Shown here: positions 30,296-39,531 of the stretch, piece after piece
How the letters are laid out: each line of letters begins with the position of its first letter
Position numbering within the stretch: position 1 is the stretch's first letter
NCBI GenBank assembly: GCA_050014755.1
Contig: JBEKCS010000013.1
Span: forward strand, 1-64,000
Length of the DNA: 64,000 nucleotides
DNA from: Bog-756 sp050014755
GTDB taxonomy: Bacteria > Actinomycetota > Acidimicrobiia > Acidimicrobiales > RAAP-2
Reading direction: 5' to 3'
Notes under the pieces: generated by a model
What the model saw: the letters and a program-made list of their open reading frames with translations, nothing else
What the model was told of the DNA's origin: nothing
The model's database searches: none
Made by a program: the position numbers and the translations under genes

Positions 30296-30904
30296 TCCGT
30301 GCAGGATGAAGCGCACGGTGTCGGCCGCGGCCAGCGCCCGGTGGCGTGGAGCCGGCTCGGCCGCCCGCACCGCCATCGCTCCGTAGATCTGTTGGCCGAT
30401 CAGATTGATGGCCAGGTCGATGTCGAGAGGCTGGATATCGCCACGGGCCACGCCCTCTTCGACCAGGTCCTGGATCAATCCGGCGATATCCAGGCCGATC
30501 AGGGCCAGTTCGTCCCCCACCGCTTCGGCCCCCTTCGCCGGCGTCCCCTGGGTGACCAGGGCCAGGCGGAAGAACCCCGGGCTGTCGTCCACGCGCGCCA
30601 ACATCTCCTCGATCAGCCGCTCCAGGCGGCGGGCCGGATCGGCGTCATCCGCCCACGTCGAGGCGATGGCGTCGAGTAGCTGGACGTGCATGCGCTGCAG
30701 GCAGGCACGAAGGAGCTCCTCGCGGTTGGCGAAGTAGACATAGACCGTCGATCGGGCCACACCGGCCTCCGAGGCGATCTCGTCCATGGACACGTCGGTG
30801 GTGCCGCGCTCACCGAAGAGGCGCCGGGCTACGTCGATGACCTGGTCACGGCGGAAGTCGCGAATGACCTCCTTCAGGTCGTCGGAGGTCTTTCGTGCGG
30901 GCAT
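30275..30904 (-). CDS. TetR family transcriptional regulator
   Basis: 209 aa. HTH 'VIDVARRLFGERGTTDVSMD' followed by 'IASEAGVARSTVYVYFANRE', the TetR N-terminal consensus. The rest is a helical ligand domain with no recognised ligand. Its ATG lies directly next to the stop codon of the P450 gene with no gap, so they form an operon with P450 first. It probably controls that operon or nearby catabolic genes. The last codons lie within a 25-bp tandem repeat. Confidence 0.88.
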   Translation of the reverse strand: MPARKTSDDLKEVIRDFRRDQVIDVARRLFGERGTTDVSMDEIASEAGVARSTVYVYFANREELLRACLQRMHVQLLDAIASTWADDADPARRLERLIEEMLARVDDSPGFFRLALVTQGTPAKGAEAVGDELALIGLDIAGLIQDLVEEGVARGDIQPLDIDLAINLIGQQIYGAMAVRAAEPAPRHRALAAADTVRFILHGLHGLAA

Positions 30905-32161
30905 CTACCCGGGGTTGACGGTCGGTCCGGTCGGGAAGGTGATCGGAATGTGCTTGACCCCGCTGATGAATGCCGACTGGAGCCGCTGGACGGGGCCGGC
31001 GAGCTCCACGTCCGGCATCCGGTCGAGCAGGTGCTCGAACATGACCCGGATCTCCATGCGGGCCAGGTTGGCCCCCAGGCAGAAGTGGGGTCCGCCGCCG
31101 CCGAACGCCATGTGCGGGTTGGGATTGCGGGTGACGTCGAACGTCTGGGGGTTGTCGAAGACCTTCTCGTCCCGGTTGGCCGAGATGTGGAAGAACACGA
31201 CCTTCGAGTCGGCGTCGATCTTCTGGCCCCCGAGCTCGAACTCCGACGTCGTCTGGCGTCGGAAGTTCATGACGGGCGTGACGTAGCGCAGCATCTCCTC
31301 GACGGCGTCGGGCAGCAGGGAGCGGTCGTTCCGTAGGAGTTCCCACTGGTCGGGGTGCTCGAAGAAGGTGGCCATCGCTCCCGAGATGAGGTTCCGGGTC
31401 GTCTCGTTGCCGGCGACCGTCAGTAGGAGGAAGAACAGCTCGAGTTCGAACGACGACAACTGCTCGCCGTCGATGTCGACCTGGGTGAGCACGCTCATCA
31501 GGTCGTCGTGCGGGTCGGCGCGCTTCTTGGCGAAGAGCTCCGAGGCGTAGGCGTAGAGCTCCATCGAGGCCACCTGGGCCACCTCGCCGGCCGTCTGGTA
31601 TTCGGGGTCCTGGTTCCCGATCATCCGGTTGGACCAGTCGAACATGCGGTGGCGGTCCTCGTCCGGCACGCCCAGCAGCTCGGCGATCACCACCAGCGGG
31701 AGTTCGGCCGCGATGTCGGTGACGAAGTCGGCGGATCCCTTCTCGATCACCTGGTCGATGATGGTGTCGGTGGCGGCGTGGATCCGCTCGTGGAGCTGGT
31801 TGACCATCCTGGGGGTGAACCCCTTGTTGACGAGCCGGCGGTACCGGGTGTGCAACGGCGGGTCCATGTTGAGCATGATCAGCTGCTGCTGGGCCAGGTC
31901 GTCCTGGGACAGCTCCCAGAGATAGGTGGCCTTGCGGGCCGAGGAGAAGTGCTCGTAGTCCCGGTTGACCTGGGTGGCCTCGGCCAGCGTGGTCACCGCC
32001 CAGAATCCGGGCCCGTCGTCCTCCTCCTGCCACCACACGGGTGCGTTCCGGCGAAGGTAGGCGAACCACTCGTGGGGAACGCGCTCGGCGAAGACCGTCG
32101 AGTCGAGCAGGTTGATGTCATCGAAGCTGACGCCGCTGATGTCCAATTCCGTCTGACTCAT
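30905..32161 (-). CDS. Cytochrome P450, CYP125/CYP142-like
   Basis: 418 aa, started at ATG 32161 after GAAGGGG. I-helix 'LTVAGNETTRNLISGAMATF' (A-G-x-[DE]-T-T), ExxR in 'AVEEMLRYVTPV' region, and the heme loop 'FGGGGPHFCLGANLARMEIR' with ligand Cys361. 'MLNMDPPLHTRYRRLVNKGF' resembles steroid side-chain hydroxylases of the CYP125/142 group. It would hydroxylate a lipid or steroid with ferredoxin partners not found here. Co-transcribed with the adjoining TetR gene. Confidence 0.9.
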   Translation of the reverse strand: MSQTELDISGVSFDDINLLDSTVFAERVPHEWFAYLRRNAPVWWQEEDDGPGFWAVTTLAEATQVNRDYEHFSSARKATYLWELSQDDLAQQQLIMLNMDPPLHTRYRRLVNKGFTPRMVNQLHERIHAATDTIIDQVIEKGSADFVTDIAAELPLVVIAELLGVPDEDRHRMFDWSNRMIGNQDPEYQTAGEVAQVASMELYAYASELFAKKRADPHDDLMSVLTQVDIDGEQLSSFELELFFLLLTVAGNETTRNLISGAMATFFEHPDQWELLRNDRSLLPDAVEEMLRYVTPVMNFRRQTTSEFELGGQKIDADSKVVFFHISANRDEKVFDNPQTFDVTRNPNPHMAFGGGGPHFCLGANLARMEIRVMFEHLLDRMPDVELAGPVQRLQSAFISGVKHIPITFPTGPTVNPG

Positions 32162-32297
32162 GTCGGACGCCCCTTCCCATCGGTCGGACACCCTGTCCGA
32201 TGACAAGGATCGTACGTCCGGCGGCCGGACCCGTCAACGGAAAGGGGGGCGGTGGCGCCCGGGAGGACGGCGCACGGCAGAACCGTGCCGGCCCCGG

Positions 32298-32657
32298 CTA
32301 CCAGTGGACGTCGCCGTCGATGACGACGATTGGCTCCTCGGTCAGCACCACCTCGAGACGGTCGGTGTCCAGGAATTTGGCGATGTCCTCCATCATGGCC
32401 GGAAAGTCGTCCTCACCCATGTGGGCGTAGTAGGCGTCCATCGACTCGAACCACTGGACGGTGACCCCGTCGTAGCCCGAGCGGTCGTCGTCGCCCCGGT
32501 AGTCGTCGAGGGGACGCGGATTCTGCTCGTAGCGGACCACGTACTTCGCCGCGCTGCTGGTGGCGATCAGCGGGCCGTGGTGCTCCCGCCAGTAGGCATG
32601 GAACTCGGCGGGGGTCATCCCCTCCTTGCGCTTCAGCAGACAGGTCATCTTGATCAT
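32298..32657 (-). CDS. EthD domain-containing protein
   Basis: 119 aa from ATG 32657 (MIKMTCLLKRKEGM). Features of the EthD/dimeric alpha-beta barrel family are 'KEGMTPAEFHAYWREHHGPL', 'YVVRYEQNPRP', 'YDGVTVQWFESMDAYYAH'. EthD proteins accompany P450 systems (as in ETBE degradation) and other oxygenases, and some act as small-molecule cyclases or decarboxylases. Being next to a P450 gene fits that association, but substrate and reaction are unknown. Confidence 0.82.
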   Translation of the reverse strand: MIKMTCLLKRKEGMTPAEFHAYWREHHGPLIATSSAAKYVVRYEQNPRPLDDYRGDDDRSGYDGVTVQWFESMDAYYAHMGEDDFPAMMEDIAKFLDTDRLEVVLTEEPIVVIDGDVHW

Positions 32658-32771
32658 GGTCGTCGCCTTCCCCCGATTGCCGGGCGTCCAGCGCACCGTC
32701 GCGCCGGCCCTGGACGGACAGGCTGCACCGCCGGGACGGCGCAGGGCAAGCCCGACTGCCGGCCGGCCGGG

Positions 32772-33569
32772 TCAGCGCACCCGCGCGCAGAAGAGATCGA
32801 CGAGGTAGGGGAGTTCGATGGGCTCGTCGAGGGAGTCGGCCAGCGCGGCCACGCCATCGAGGATCGCCCGGCGCCGGTCCTCGGGGAGGACCACGATGTA
32901 GCTGCGCGAGGCGACCTGCTCGACGAAGGCGGTCCGGTCGAGCGGCTGGACGAAGCGGAACCGGGTCCGGGTCACCGGTCCGTACCGCGCCGAGGCGTCC
33001 ACCACCTCCCCGAAGTCGCGACCGACGGGATAGGGCTGATGGAGGTCCCACTTGCTGATCCGGGTCAGCTCGGCGACCATCGGATCGGACTCGTCGCGCT
33101 CGTTCCAGATGAGTGCGAGTCCTCCGCCCGGTCGGAGCACCCGGGCGAACTCGACCAGGGCCTCGGTGCCGGCGAACCAGTGGAACGCCTGGGCCACCGT
33201 CACCGCGTCGAACGTCGAGTCGGCCATGGGCAGGAACCTGGCGTCGGCACCCACCTGGGGCACGTCGGGCAGGATCGAGGCGAACGCCGCGCGCATCGAA
33301 TCCGACGGCTCGGCGGCGATACAGGAGGCCCCGGCGGCAATGAGGGAGCGGGTCAGCTTGCCGGTCCCGGAGGCGACGTCGAGGACCAGACTGCCCGGGG
33401 CGATGCCCAAGGACTCGACCAGGTGGGAGACCGACTCGTCGGAGTAGCCGGGCCGGGCCCGTTCGTACAGGTCGGAGCCGGAGGCGAAGCCCGACCTCCC
33501 GAGCAGCGCCTTGTCGGTCAGCACCTGGTCGATGTCGTCGATCTGTCCGGTGTCCGTCGTGCCGTCCAT
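32772..33569 (-). CDS. Class I SAM-dependent methyltransferase
   Basis: 265 aa from ATG 33569. Methyltransf_11/UbiE-like: motif I 'LVLDVASGTGKLTRSLIAAG', 'IAAEPSDSMRAAF', 'VGADARFLPMADSTFDAVTV' and 'AQAFHWFAGTEALVEFARVL' followed by 'RPGGGLALIWNERDESD'. This 'FHWF' group often acts on small metabolites; substrate is unknown. The ribosome site is weak. A 114-nt gap separates it from the EthD gene downstream on the same strand. Confidence 0.85.
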   Translation of the reverse strand: MDGTTDTGQIDDIDQVLTDKALLGRSGFASGSDLYERARPGYSDESVSHLVESLGIAPGSLVLDVASGTGKLTRSLIAAGASCIAAEPSDSMRAAFASILPDVPQVGADARFLPMADSTFDAVTVAQAFHWFAGTEALVEFARVLRPGGGLALIWNERDESDPMVAELTRISKWDLHQPYPVGRDFGEVVDASARYGPVTRTRFRFVQPLDRTAFVEQVASRSYIVVLPEDRRRAILDGVAALADSLDEPIELPYLVDLFCARVR

Positions 33570-33669
33570 GGCCCCATGGTAGGGAGCGGCGGGGTGGACC
33601 GGCGGGCGCGTCGGGCGCCCCGGCCGCATGCCACCGCACCCGGGTGCCGAACTTGGCTACCGTCGCGGG

Positions 33670-34443
33670 GTGAGCGTTGCGAACCCGGACCATGACGATC
33701 GGGCGGAACCCGGCAGGCCTGAAGCCGTCCCCCAGCCGGTGGCCGGGCTCCCACCCCGCCACGGAGTCGCCCCGGCGGGGGGCATGCGCAGGCTTCGTCA
33801 CCGCGTCCTCCACGCACTGGTCCACTCGGGGTGGGACTGGATGGTCCGCCAGGGGGCGACCGGTCCGGGCGACCGGCTGGCCGACGCGTTCGGGGCCTTC
33901 GGGAGGGGGAGCTGCCTGGCCTTCCCGACCGGGGCCATCTTCGGCGAGCGTTGGATCCACATCGGCGAGGACACCCTGGTCGGCCCCTACGTCAGTCTGT
34001 CCGCGGGCATGGTCCCGGGACAGCGCATGGTGACCGACCCGGTGGTCCGCATCGGCGACCGGAGCATGATCGGACGGGGCAGCCACATCGTCGGCCACTT
34101 CTCCATCAACATCGGCAGTGACGTCCAGACCGGTCCCTACGTGTACATCACCGATCAGAACCACGGCTACGAGAACCCGGACGAGGTGGTCCACGTCCAG
34201 TGGCCCCACGACGTCCCGGTGATCGTGGGCGACGGCAGCTGGCTGGGCACCGGCGTGGTCATCCTGCCGGGGACCGAGCTCGGGAAGAACGTGGTGGTGG
34301 CGGCCGGTGCCGTGGTGCGCGGGGTCTTCCCCGACCACTGCGTGGTCGCGGGGGTGCCGGCCAAGATCGTGCGTCGCTACGTGCCGGGATCCGGTTGGGT
34401 CAACGGCTCGGGTCCCCCGGCGGGGGCCGGATCGCGGGGCTGA
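33670..34443 (+). CDS. Left-handed beta-helix acyltransferase (hexapeptide repeat)
   Basis: 257 aa from GTG 33670; ATG 33784 is an alternative start, since the first ~38 residues are low complexity and Pro-rich. Hexapeptide repeats run from 'IHIGEDTLVGPYVSLSAGM' through 'VRIGDRSMIGRGSHIVGH', 'ITDQNHGYENP' (loop with catalytic-type His) to 'VVVAAGAVVRGVFPDHCVVA' and 'GVPAKIVRRY', the terminal motif of maltose/galactoside acetyltransferase-like enzymes. It should transfer an acetyl or similar group to a sugar or lipid. Its 3' end overlaps the convergent patatin gene by 67 bp. Confidence 0.85.
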   Translation: MSVANPDHDDRAEPGRPEAVPQPVAGLPPRHGVAPAGGMRRLRHRVLHALVHSGWDWMVRQGATGPGDRLADAFGAFGRGSCLAFPTGAIFGERWIHIGEDTLVGPYVSLSAGMVPGQRMVTDPVVRIGDRSMIGRGSHIVGHFSINIGSDVQTGPYVYITDQNHGYENPDEVVHVQWPHDVPVIVGDGSWLGTGVVILPGTELGKNVVVAAGAVVRGVFPDHCVVAGVPAKIVRRYVPGSGWVNGSGPPAGAGSRG

Positions 34444-35600
34444 CCGGCCGTCGGTACCTCGCCGTCGGTGACGCCGACCCGTCGGTCGCCCGAACGGCGG
34501 TCTCCGGTCCGGCGCTCGTCATCCGGGTCGCCATCCTCGGAGACGACGGTCCGCGCGGGCATGGGTGGCGCCGGATAGGCGATGGTGCCGAGCCCGTAGC
34601 GCCGCACCACCTCCGACGCCTCGGCCCGACCGAGGGCGATCAGGTGCTCGGTGGTCGAGAAGTCGTCGAAGTCGCGGGTGGCCCCCTCGGGTCCGGCGCA
34701 CAGGATCACCTCGACGCCGTCGGGGAGGTGGGACATGTCCCTGACGAACCGGGCGTGGATGGAGATGAACAGCGCGTTGACCATCCCCTCCACCGGTCGC
34801 CTCGAGACGGGCGGCTCGAACACCGGCGGCGAGCACAGGAGGACGACGATCCGGGTCGCACCGGCATCGATCGCCCGCTGGAGGGGCACGTTGTCCACCA
34901 CGCCGCCGTCGATGTACCTCTCGCCGTCGATCTCGACCGGCGGAAAGATGGCCGGCATCGCCGCCGAGGCCAGGACGGCGTCGACGGCCGGACCGTAGGT
35001 GAACCACCGCTCGCCGCCGTTGGCCAGCGACGTGGCCACCACTTCGACGGGCACCACCGCATCCTCGAGGCGCTCGAAGGGGATGCCCTCTTCGATCACG
35101 GCGCGCAGGCCGGAGTTGGAGAACACCGCGTCGCGCTGTTGGAGGTACAGCCAGGGCCCGTGGAGCCTCCCCTGGGGATAGATGTCCTCACGCCGGAGGC
35201 GCAGCCAGACCCGGGTCATCTGCTCGACGCCCTCGCGCGTCGGGTCGGCGGCGAACCCGACGCCGTTGATGGCCCCGACCGACGAGCCGTAGATGCGGTC
35301 CGGCACGAAGCCGTGCTCGGCCAGCACCTGGAGCATCCCGATCTGGATGGCCCCCCGGGTGCTCCCGCCGGCGAGCACCAGCGCGGTCATCTCCTCGTCG
35401 TCCTCGTCCTCGTCTTCGGCGTCCCCGTCTTCACCCGTGTCACCGGTGTGTCCGGCCTGCTCGCCGGCGAGCCACTGTGACCGTGCCACCCTGGCCTGTC
35501 GGACGACGAACCGGACGGTGAGGACGACGAGTACCGCGAAGGCCACGACGAAGAGCGAGAACACGACGACGAAGGACGTGGTCACGGCGGCAGGGGTCAT
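34377..35600 (-). CDS. Membrane-anchored patatin-like phospholipase
   Basis: 407 aa from ATG 35600. An N-terminal membrane helix ('FVVVFSLFVVAFAVLVVLTV') and a very acidic linker (residues 57-70, nearly all Asp/Glu) precede the patatin domain: 'LVLAGGSTRGAIQIGML' (oxyanion loop), 'YGSSVGAING' with nucleophile Ser107, and the dyad Asp in 'YIDGGVVDNVPLQ'. It is expected to hydrolyse acyl lipids at the membrane. The C-terminal ~45 residues are charged and disordered-looking and overlap the convergent acyltransferase gene. Confidence 0.87.
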   Translation of the reverse strand: MTPAAVTTSFVVVFSLFVVAFAVLVVLTVRFVVRQARVARSQWLAGEQAGHTGDTGEDGDAEDEDEDDEEMTALVLAGGSTRGAIQIGMLQVLAEHGFVPDRIYGSSVGAINGVGFAADPTREGVEQMTRVWLRLRREDIYPQGRLHGPWLYLQQRDAVFSNSGLRAVIEEGIPFERLEDAVVPVEVVATSLANGGERWFTYGPAVDAVLASAAMPAIFPPVEIDGERYIDGGVVDNVPLQRAIDAGATRIVVLLCSPPVFEPPVSRRPVEGMVNALFISIHARFVRDMSHLPDGVEVILCAGPEGATRDFDDFSTTEHLIALGRAEASEVVRRYGLGTIAYPAPPMPARTVVSEDGDPDDERRTGDRRSGDRRVGVTDGEVPTAGQPRDPAPAGGPEPLTQPDPGT

Positions 35601-35668
35601 CGGGGCAGAGGCTACCGGGGTGTTCCGGGCGGATCGGGTCTGTGACACCCGCGGTCCACACTGTGGCC

Positions 35669-36766
35669 ATGGTCACGATGGACGCCCCCAGGGGGGATCA
35701 GGTTGCGCGGGGTGGGGAGAGGTCCGCAGCGGGTGGGACCTCCAGCCGTCCGTCGGTGGCCTCGGCGTGGCGGCCACTGGCCGGGCCGGCGCTGCTCGAG
35801 CGGCTCCGCCACACCGGGCGCGCCCGCCCCCCCGCCGATCCGACGGCCGCCGCCGAACTGCGTTCCTTTGTCGAACGGGGGCTGGCCGGGATGCCCCTCA
35901 CAAGCTCCGGATCCGGGTCGAAGGCCGAACCGCCGTTGGTGGTCACCAAGGACCGGCTGAGCCGGGGTCTGGCGTGCGCATCCCACCGATCGGCGCGGGA
36001 GTTCGGCGGGCGTCCGTTCACCCGGCCGCTCGCCTGCGGTGCGCTGGTCGACGTCCTGTTCCGCCAGCTGGTCACCGTCGGCTCGATCGGCGAAGCCATG
36101 ACCGATGCGATGGACGGTCTCGCTCTCGACGATCACCAGGCGCTGCTGCTGTCCTGGATCCGGGAGCTCCCCCGGGCCGAGCTGGCCGAGCTGGGTGCCG
36201 AGGTCGACCGTCAGGCCGACGGGCTGCGGACCCGGTGGCCGGCGCTCGATCCGTCCTGGCTCCCCCGGACCCAGGAGGTGTTGCGTGTGCCGCTCGCCGG
36301 GGGTCGGGTGGAACTGTCCGCCCGGGTCGACCTGGCCATCGGGCGCACGGACGAGGATGTCGCGTCGGTCGCCCTCGTCGAGGTGAAGTCCGGTGCCCGC
36401 CGGCCCGGGCACCGGGCCGACCTCCACTTCTACGCGCTGGTCGAGGCGTTGCGCAGTGGCAACCCTCCGTTCGCGGTGGCCGTCTACTACGCGAGGACCG
36501 GTGAGCTCGATGTGGAACCGGTGACGCTCGAGCTCCTGGCCGACGCCGCCCGTCGGTGCCTGTCGGGGATCCGGGCGATGGCCGCCGCCGACTGTGACGG
36601 CGACCCGGCGGCTTCCGCCCGCTACTGCGCCGCATGTCTCGAGCACCCGCTGCAGGGCTTGCCATCGGTGGGGAGTGGTCCGGACGCCGCGGCGGCCGCG
36701 GTGGCCGATGCCGGGGCGCCGGGGCCGGACACGGTCGTCCCCTTCCCCCACGAGCGGGCGGCGTGA
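35669..36766 (+). CDS. PD-(D/E)XK nuclease-like protein (RecB family)
   Basis: 365 aa. The C-terminal half has the RecB-type core: 'ELSARVDLAIG' (catalytic Asp), 'VALVEVKSGARRPGHRADLH' (E-x-K) and 'FYALVEALRSGNPPFAVAVY' (the Q/Y helix). Cysteines include 'YCAACLEHPLQG' near the C-terminus and one near residue 110, which might hold zinc or an Fe-S cluster as in Cas4/AddB-type nucleases, but the four-Cys pattern is not clear. It overlaps the following gene by 4 nt (GTGA). Start is uncertain (35642 or 35669). Confidence 0.72.
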   Translation: MVTMDAPRGDQVARGGERSAAGGTSSRPSVASAWRPLAGPALLERLRHTGRARPPADPTAAAELRSFVERGLAGMPLTSSGSGSKAEPPLVVTKDRLSRGLACASHRSAREFGGRPFTRPLACGALVDVLFRQLVTVGSIGEAMTDAMDGLALDDHQALLLSWIRELPRAELAELGAEVDRQADGLRTRWPALDPSWLPRTQEVLRVPLAGGRVELSARVDLAIGRTDEDVASVALVEVKSGARRPGHRADLHFYALVEALRSGNPPFAVAVYYARTGELDVEPVTLELLADAARRCLSGIRAMAAADCDGDPAASARYCAACLEHPLQGLPSVGSGPDAAAAAVADAGAPGPDTVVPFPHERAA

Positions 36767-37638
36767 GCGCCCGGGTCGATCGGAGGACGGACCTGCTGCT
36801 GTCGGCACCGATCGGTCGGGTCGGGGCGGACGCCCGGGCCCGGATCCGTGGCCGTCTGGTCGACGGGGTCACCGGAGCGGTCGCCGACCTCCCTGCGGGC
36901 GGTGTGGTCGACGTCGGCCTTGCGTCACTACGACGGTCACGTTCCCATCCCGAGCTGGTGGGGGTGTGCGAACCCCCGTTCACCTGGAAGCCCGCATTCG
37001 TGCGGCGTTCGCTCGGTCTGGCCGCTGTGCGGGCGTGTGCAGAGGGCCGGTTCCGCGGCCCCGCCTCCGCCGTGGGTCCGTTGGCGGAGCAGGCCGTCGA
37101 GGAGTGGAGGCGAACGGGCTGGCGTACGTTCCATTGGGAGCCCTGGTTCGCCGGTCTGGCCGGAGGAGGTCGGGCGGTCGTGTTGGCCGAGGCGATCTCG
37201 TGGTCCACGCCCGTATGGGCGGCATTCGACTGGGCCGCAGTGGGTCCCCGGTCCGTCGTCGGCGGCCCGGACGACCTGTGGACGTGCCCCGCGCCGCGCG
37301 CCGTCCGCCTGAAGGGCAGGTGCGAAGCGCGGGTCCGCCTCGATCCGATCGACGGTGGGCCCGCCCGTCCCGGATCTTGCGAAGGTGCTTCCTGCGGGGG
37401 TGTGACCGCGCTCGTGTCGGTGTGCGGGGGGCGTCCGGGTGACGGGTGGCGGGAGGAGCTGGCCTATCTGGCCCTGGTGGCGGGGTTGCACACCGCGGAT
37501 CGTCCGGTCCCGGTACGGGTGCTCGGGATGTGGCCCGAAGCAGCGGTCTACCAGGCGGTGGAGATCGACGAGGACCTGCTCGCCCGTGCGGTCGATCGGG
37601 TGGTCGGCACGGTCGCAGCCACGGTGGCGGCCACCTAG
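36763..37638 (+). CDS. Hypothetical protein coupled to the RecB-like nuclease
   Basis: 291 aa, no family recognised. The GTG start overlaps the nuclease stop (GTGA), so the two are translated together. It has no signal peptide or membrane helix. Distinctive segments are 'VCEPPFTWKPAFVRRSLGL', 'WRTFHWEPWFAGLAGGGRAV' and 'LAEAISWSTPVWAAFDWAAV', Trp-rich stretches, and 'VRLKGRCEARVRL' followed by four to five cysteines near 'GSCEGASCGGVT'. 'EELAYLALVAGLHTADRPVP' could be part of a degenerate PD-(D/E)XK or RecB-like fold. The context suggests a DNA repair or defence partner. Confidence 0.6.
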   Translation: MSARVDRRTDLLLSAPIGRVGADARARIRGRLVDGVTGAVADLPAGGVVDVGLASLRRSRSHPELVGVCEPPFTWKPAFVRRSLGLAAVRACAEGRFRGPASAVGPLAEQAVEEWRRTGWRTFHWEPWFAGLAGGGRAVVLAEAISWSTPVWAAFDWAAVGPRSVVGGPDDLWTCPAPRAVRLKGRCEARVRLDPIDGGPARPGSCEGASCGGVTALVSVCGGRPGDGWREELAYLALVAGLHTADRPVPVRVLGMWPEAAVYQAVEIDEDLLARAVDRVVGTVAATVAAT

Positions 37639-37695
37639 GTCGGGTGCACCGGTCGATGATCGCCCACGGGTCCGACGGTGCCGTCGACGGTGGTG

Positions 37696-39339
37696 TCAGA
37701 AGAGTGCTCTGGCCCCCTTGGCGTCGGGCTTGCCTGCGGCGGTCAGCGGGATCTCGTCGACGAGCAGGATCTGGCGGGGCACCTTGTAGCCGGCGATGTG
37801 GTTGCGGCAGTGATCCTGGAGGGTCTCCAGCCCGAGCGGCGGAGCCCCTGCTCTGATCCGGACCACCGCGGCCACCCGCTCGCCGAAGCGGTCGTCGGGC
37901 AGTCCGACCACGATGGCGTCGTAGACGTCCGGATGGGCCTTGACCGCCGCCTCGACCTCCTCCGGAAAGATCTTCTCGCCACCGGAGTTGATCGACGCCG
38001 ATCCGCGTCCGTGGACGGTGATGACCCCGTCGGGCCCGATCGATGCCAGATCGCCGGGGACCGACCACCGGACCCCGTGGCGATCGGTCGGGAAGGTCGC
38101 GGCCGTCTTCGCCTCGTCCTTGTAGTACCCCAGCGGGATCCTGCCGGACCGGGCCAGCCGGCCGATCCGGCCGTCCCCCGGTGCCAGGGGGAGGAGGTCG
38201 TCGTCGAGGACGGCCGTGTCGTCGCTCATGACGAACCGTGGCCCGCTCGCCCCGATCTCGACCGCTCCCTGGGCGCCCGCCTCGCTCGAGCCGAAGCGGT
38301 CCATGATGACGGCACCGGGCAGCTGGCGGCCGAGATCGACCTTGACCGGGGCCGACAACATGGCGCCGCCGGACCCGATGACCGCCAGCGTGGAGATGTC
38401 GTAGGTACCCGGGACCGCCGCGGCCAGCGTGTCCGACAGGGGGCGGGCCATGGCATCGCCCACCAGCGCGGCCGACATCACACCCTCCTCGCCGATGATG
38501 CGGAGGAGCCGGTCGGGATCGAACCGGTGCCCGGTGTAGAGCACGGCGGTGCCGGCCATCATGAAGGCGTTCCACATGGCCCACTGGGCGTTGCCGTGCA
38601 TGAGGGGGGCCACCACCAGCATCGGGATCCGGCCCGCCTCGTCGGTGGGGAGCCGCCCGGTCAGCTCGTCGGGACTGGTGATCGGTGGGGCACCCCATCC
38701 GCCGCCGCCCATGGCCGCGAAGAAGATGTCCTCCTGGCGCCACATCACCCCCTTGGGCATGCCGGTCGTCCCGCCGGTGTACAGGACGTAGAGGTCGTCG
38801 GGAGAGCGGGGCGCGAAGTCGCGTTCCCCCGACGACCCGGCCAGGGCCGCCTCGTAGGCGACCGGCCCTGTGGCCAGGGGTGCCGCCGGTGGGACGGGCG
38901 AAGCGCCAGGGGTGCCGTCGGGGGTGTCGTCGTCGAGGACGAGCAGGTGCAGCGGTCGGCTGAGCGAAGCGCCCTCGAGCGCGTCGGCCACCAGTGCCGA
39001 GTACTCGCGCTCGTAGACGAGCACCTCGAGGTCGGCGTTCTCGATCACGTAGCGGAGTTCGGGAGCCACGTAGCGGTAGTTCAGGTTGACCGGGACGCAC
39101 CGTGCCTTGTAGCAGCCGATCATCGACTCGACCCACTCCGACCGGTTGCGGGCGAGGATGCCGACGTGGGATCCCCGGGCGAGCCCGAGGCCGGCCACGT
39201 GGTGGGCGAACCGGTTGGCCCGTGCGTCGAGGCCGGCATAGGTGAGCCGGGTGTCGCCGGCCACCAGTGCCAGCCGCTCGGGGACGGCGTCCACGACGAT
39301 CTCGAACAGATCGGCCAGGTTGAATCGTCGGTCGCTCAC
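37696..39339 (-). CDS. Acyl-CoA synthetase (ANL superfamily, FadD-like)
   Basis: 547 aa from GTG 39339 with GGGAGA upstream. ANL motifs: 'LTYAGLDARANRFAHHVAGL', AMP/P-loop 'YVLYTGGTTGMPKGVMWRQE', 'MDRFGSSEAGAQGAVEIG', 'WSVPGDLASIGPDGVITVHG' and 'GGEKIFPEEVEAAVKAHPDV' with terminal Lys in 'LTAAGKPDAKGA'. It activates a carboxylic acid to acyl-CoA through acyl-AMP; the group with this 'MWRQEDIF' motif often handles steroid- or fatty-acid-derived substrates (FadD3-like). The P450 and SDR nearby fit a lipid catabolism theme. Confidence 0.9.
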   Translation of the reverse strand: MSDRRFNLADLFEIVVDAVPERLALVAGDTRLTYAGLDARANRFAHHVAGLGLARGSHVGILARNRSEWVESMIGCYKARCVPVNLNYRYVAPELRYVIENADLEVLVYEREYSALVADALEGASLSRPLHLLVLDDDTPDGTPGASPVPPAAPLATGPVAYEAALAGSSGERDFAPRSPDDLYVLYTGGTTGMPKGVMWRQEDIFFAAMGGGGWGAPPITSPDELTGRLPTDEAGRIPMLVVAPLMHGNAQWAMWNAFMMAGTAVLYTGHRFDPDRLLRIIGEEGVMSAALVGDAMARPLSDTLAAAVPGTYDISTLAVIGSGGAMLSAPVKVDLGRQLPGAVIMDRFGSSEAGAQGAVEIGASGPRFVMSDDTAVLDDDLLPLAPGDGRIGRLARSGRIPLGYYKDEAKTAATFPTDRHGVRWSVPGDLASIGPDGVITVHGRGSASINSGGEKIFPEEVEAAVKAHPDVYDAIVVGLPDDRFGERVAAVVRIRAGAPPLGLETLQDHCRNHIAGYKVPRQILLVDEIPLTAAGKPDAKGARALF

Positions 39340-39531
39340 AGACTGTCTCCCTCGTGTCGCCGGCTCGGTCACGCCGGCAGAGCCCGACGGGAGCGGTGTC
39401 GTGTCACCCGTGCGGGATTGCCGTTCCCCACTGCCCGTAGCATGCTGCTCCGGAACTCCGAACGGTAGCCACTCCGGCCACCGCTGCAGCGCGCCGACGA
39501 CGACCACACGAGTGAACACGGGGGAATACCA

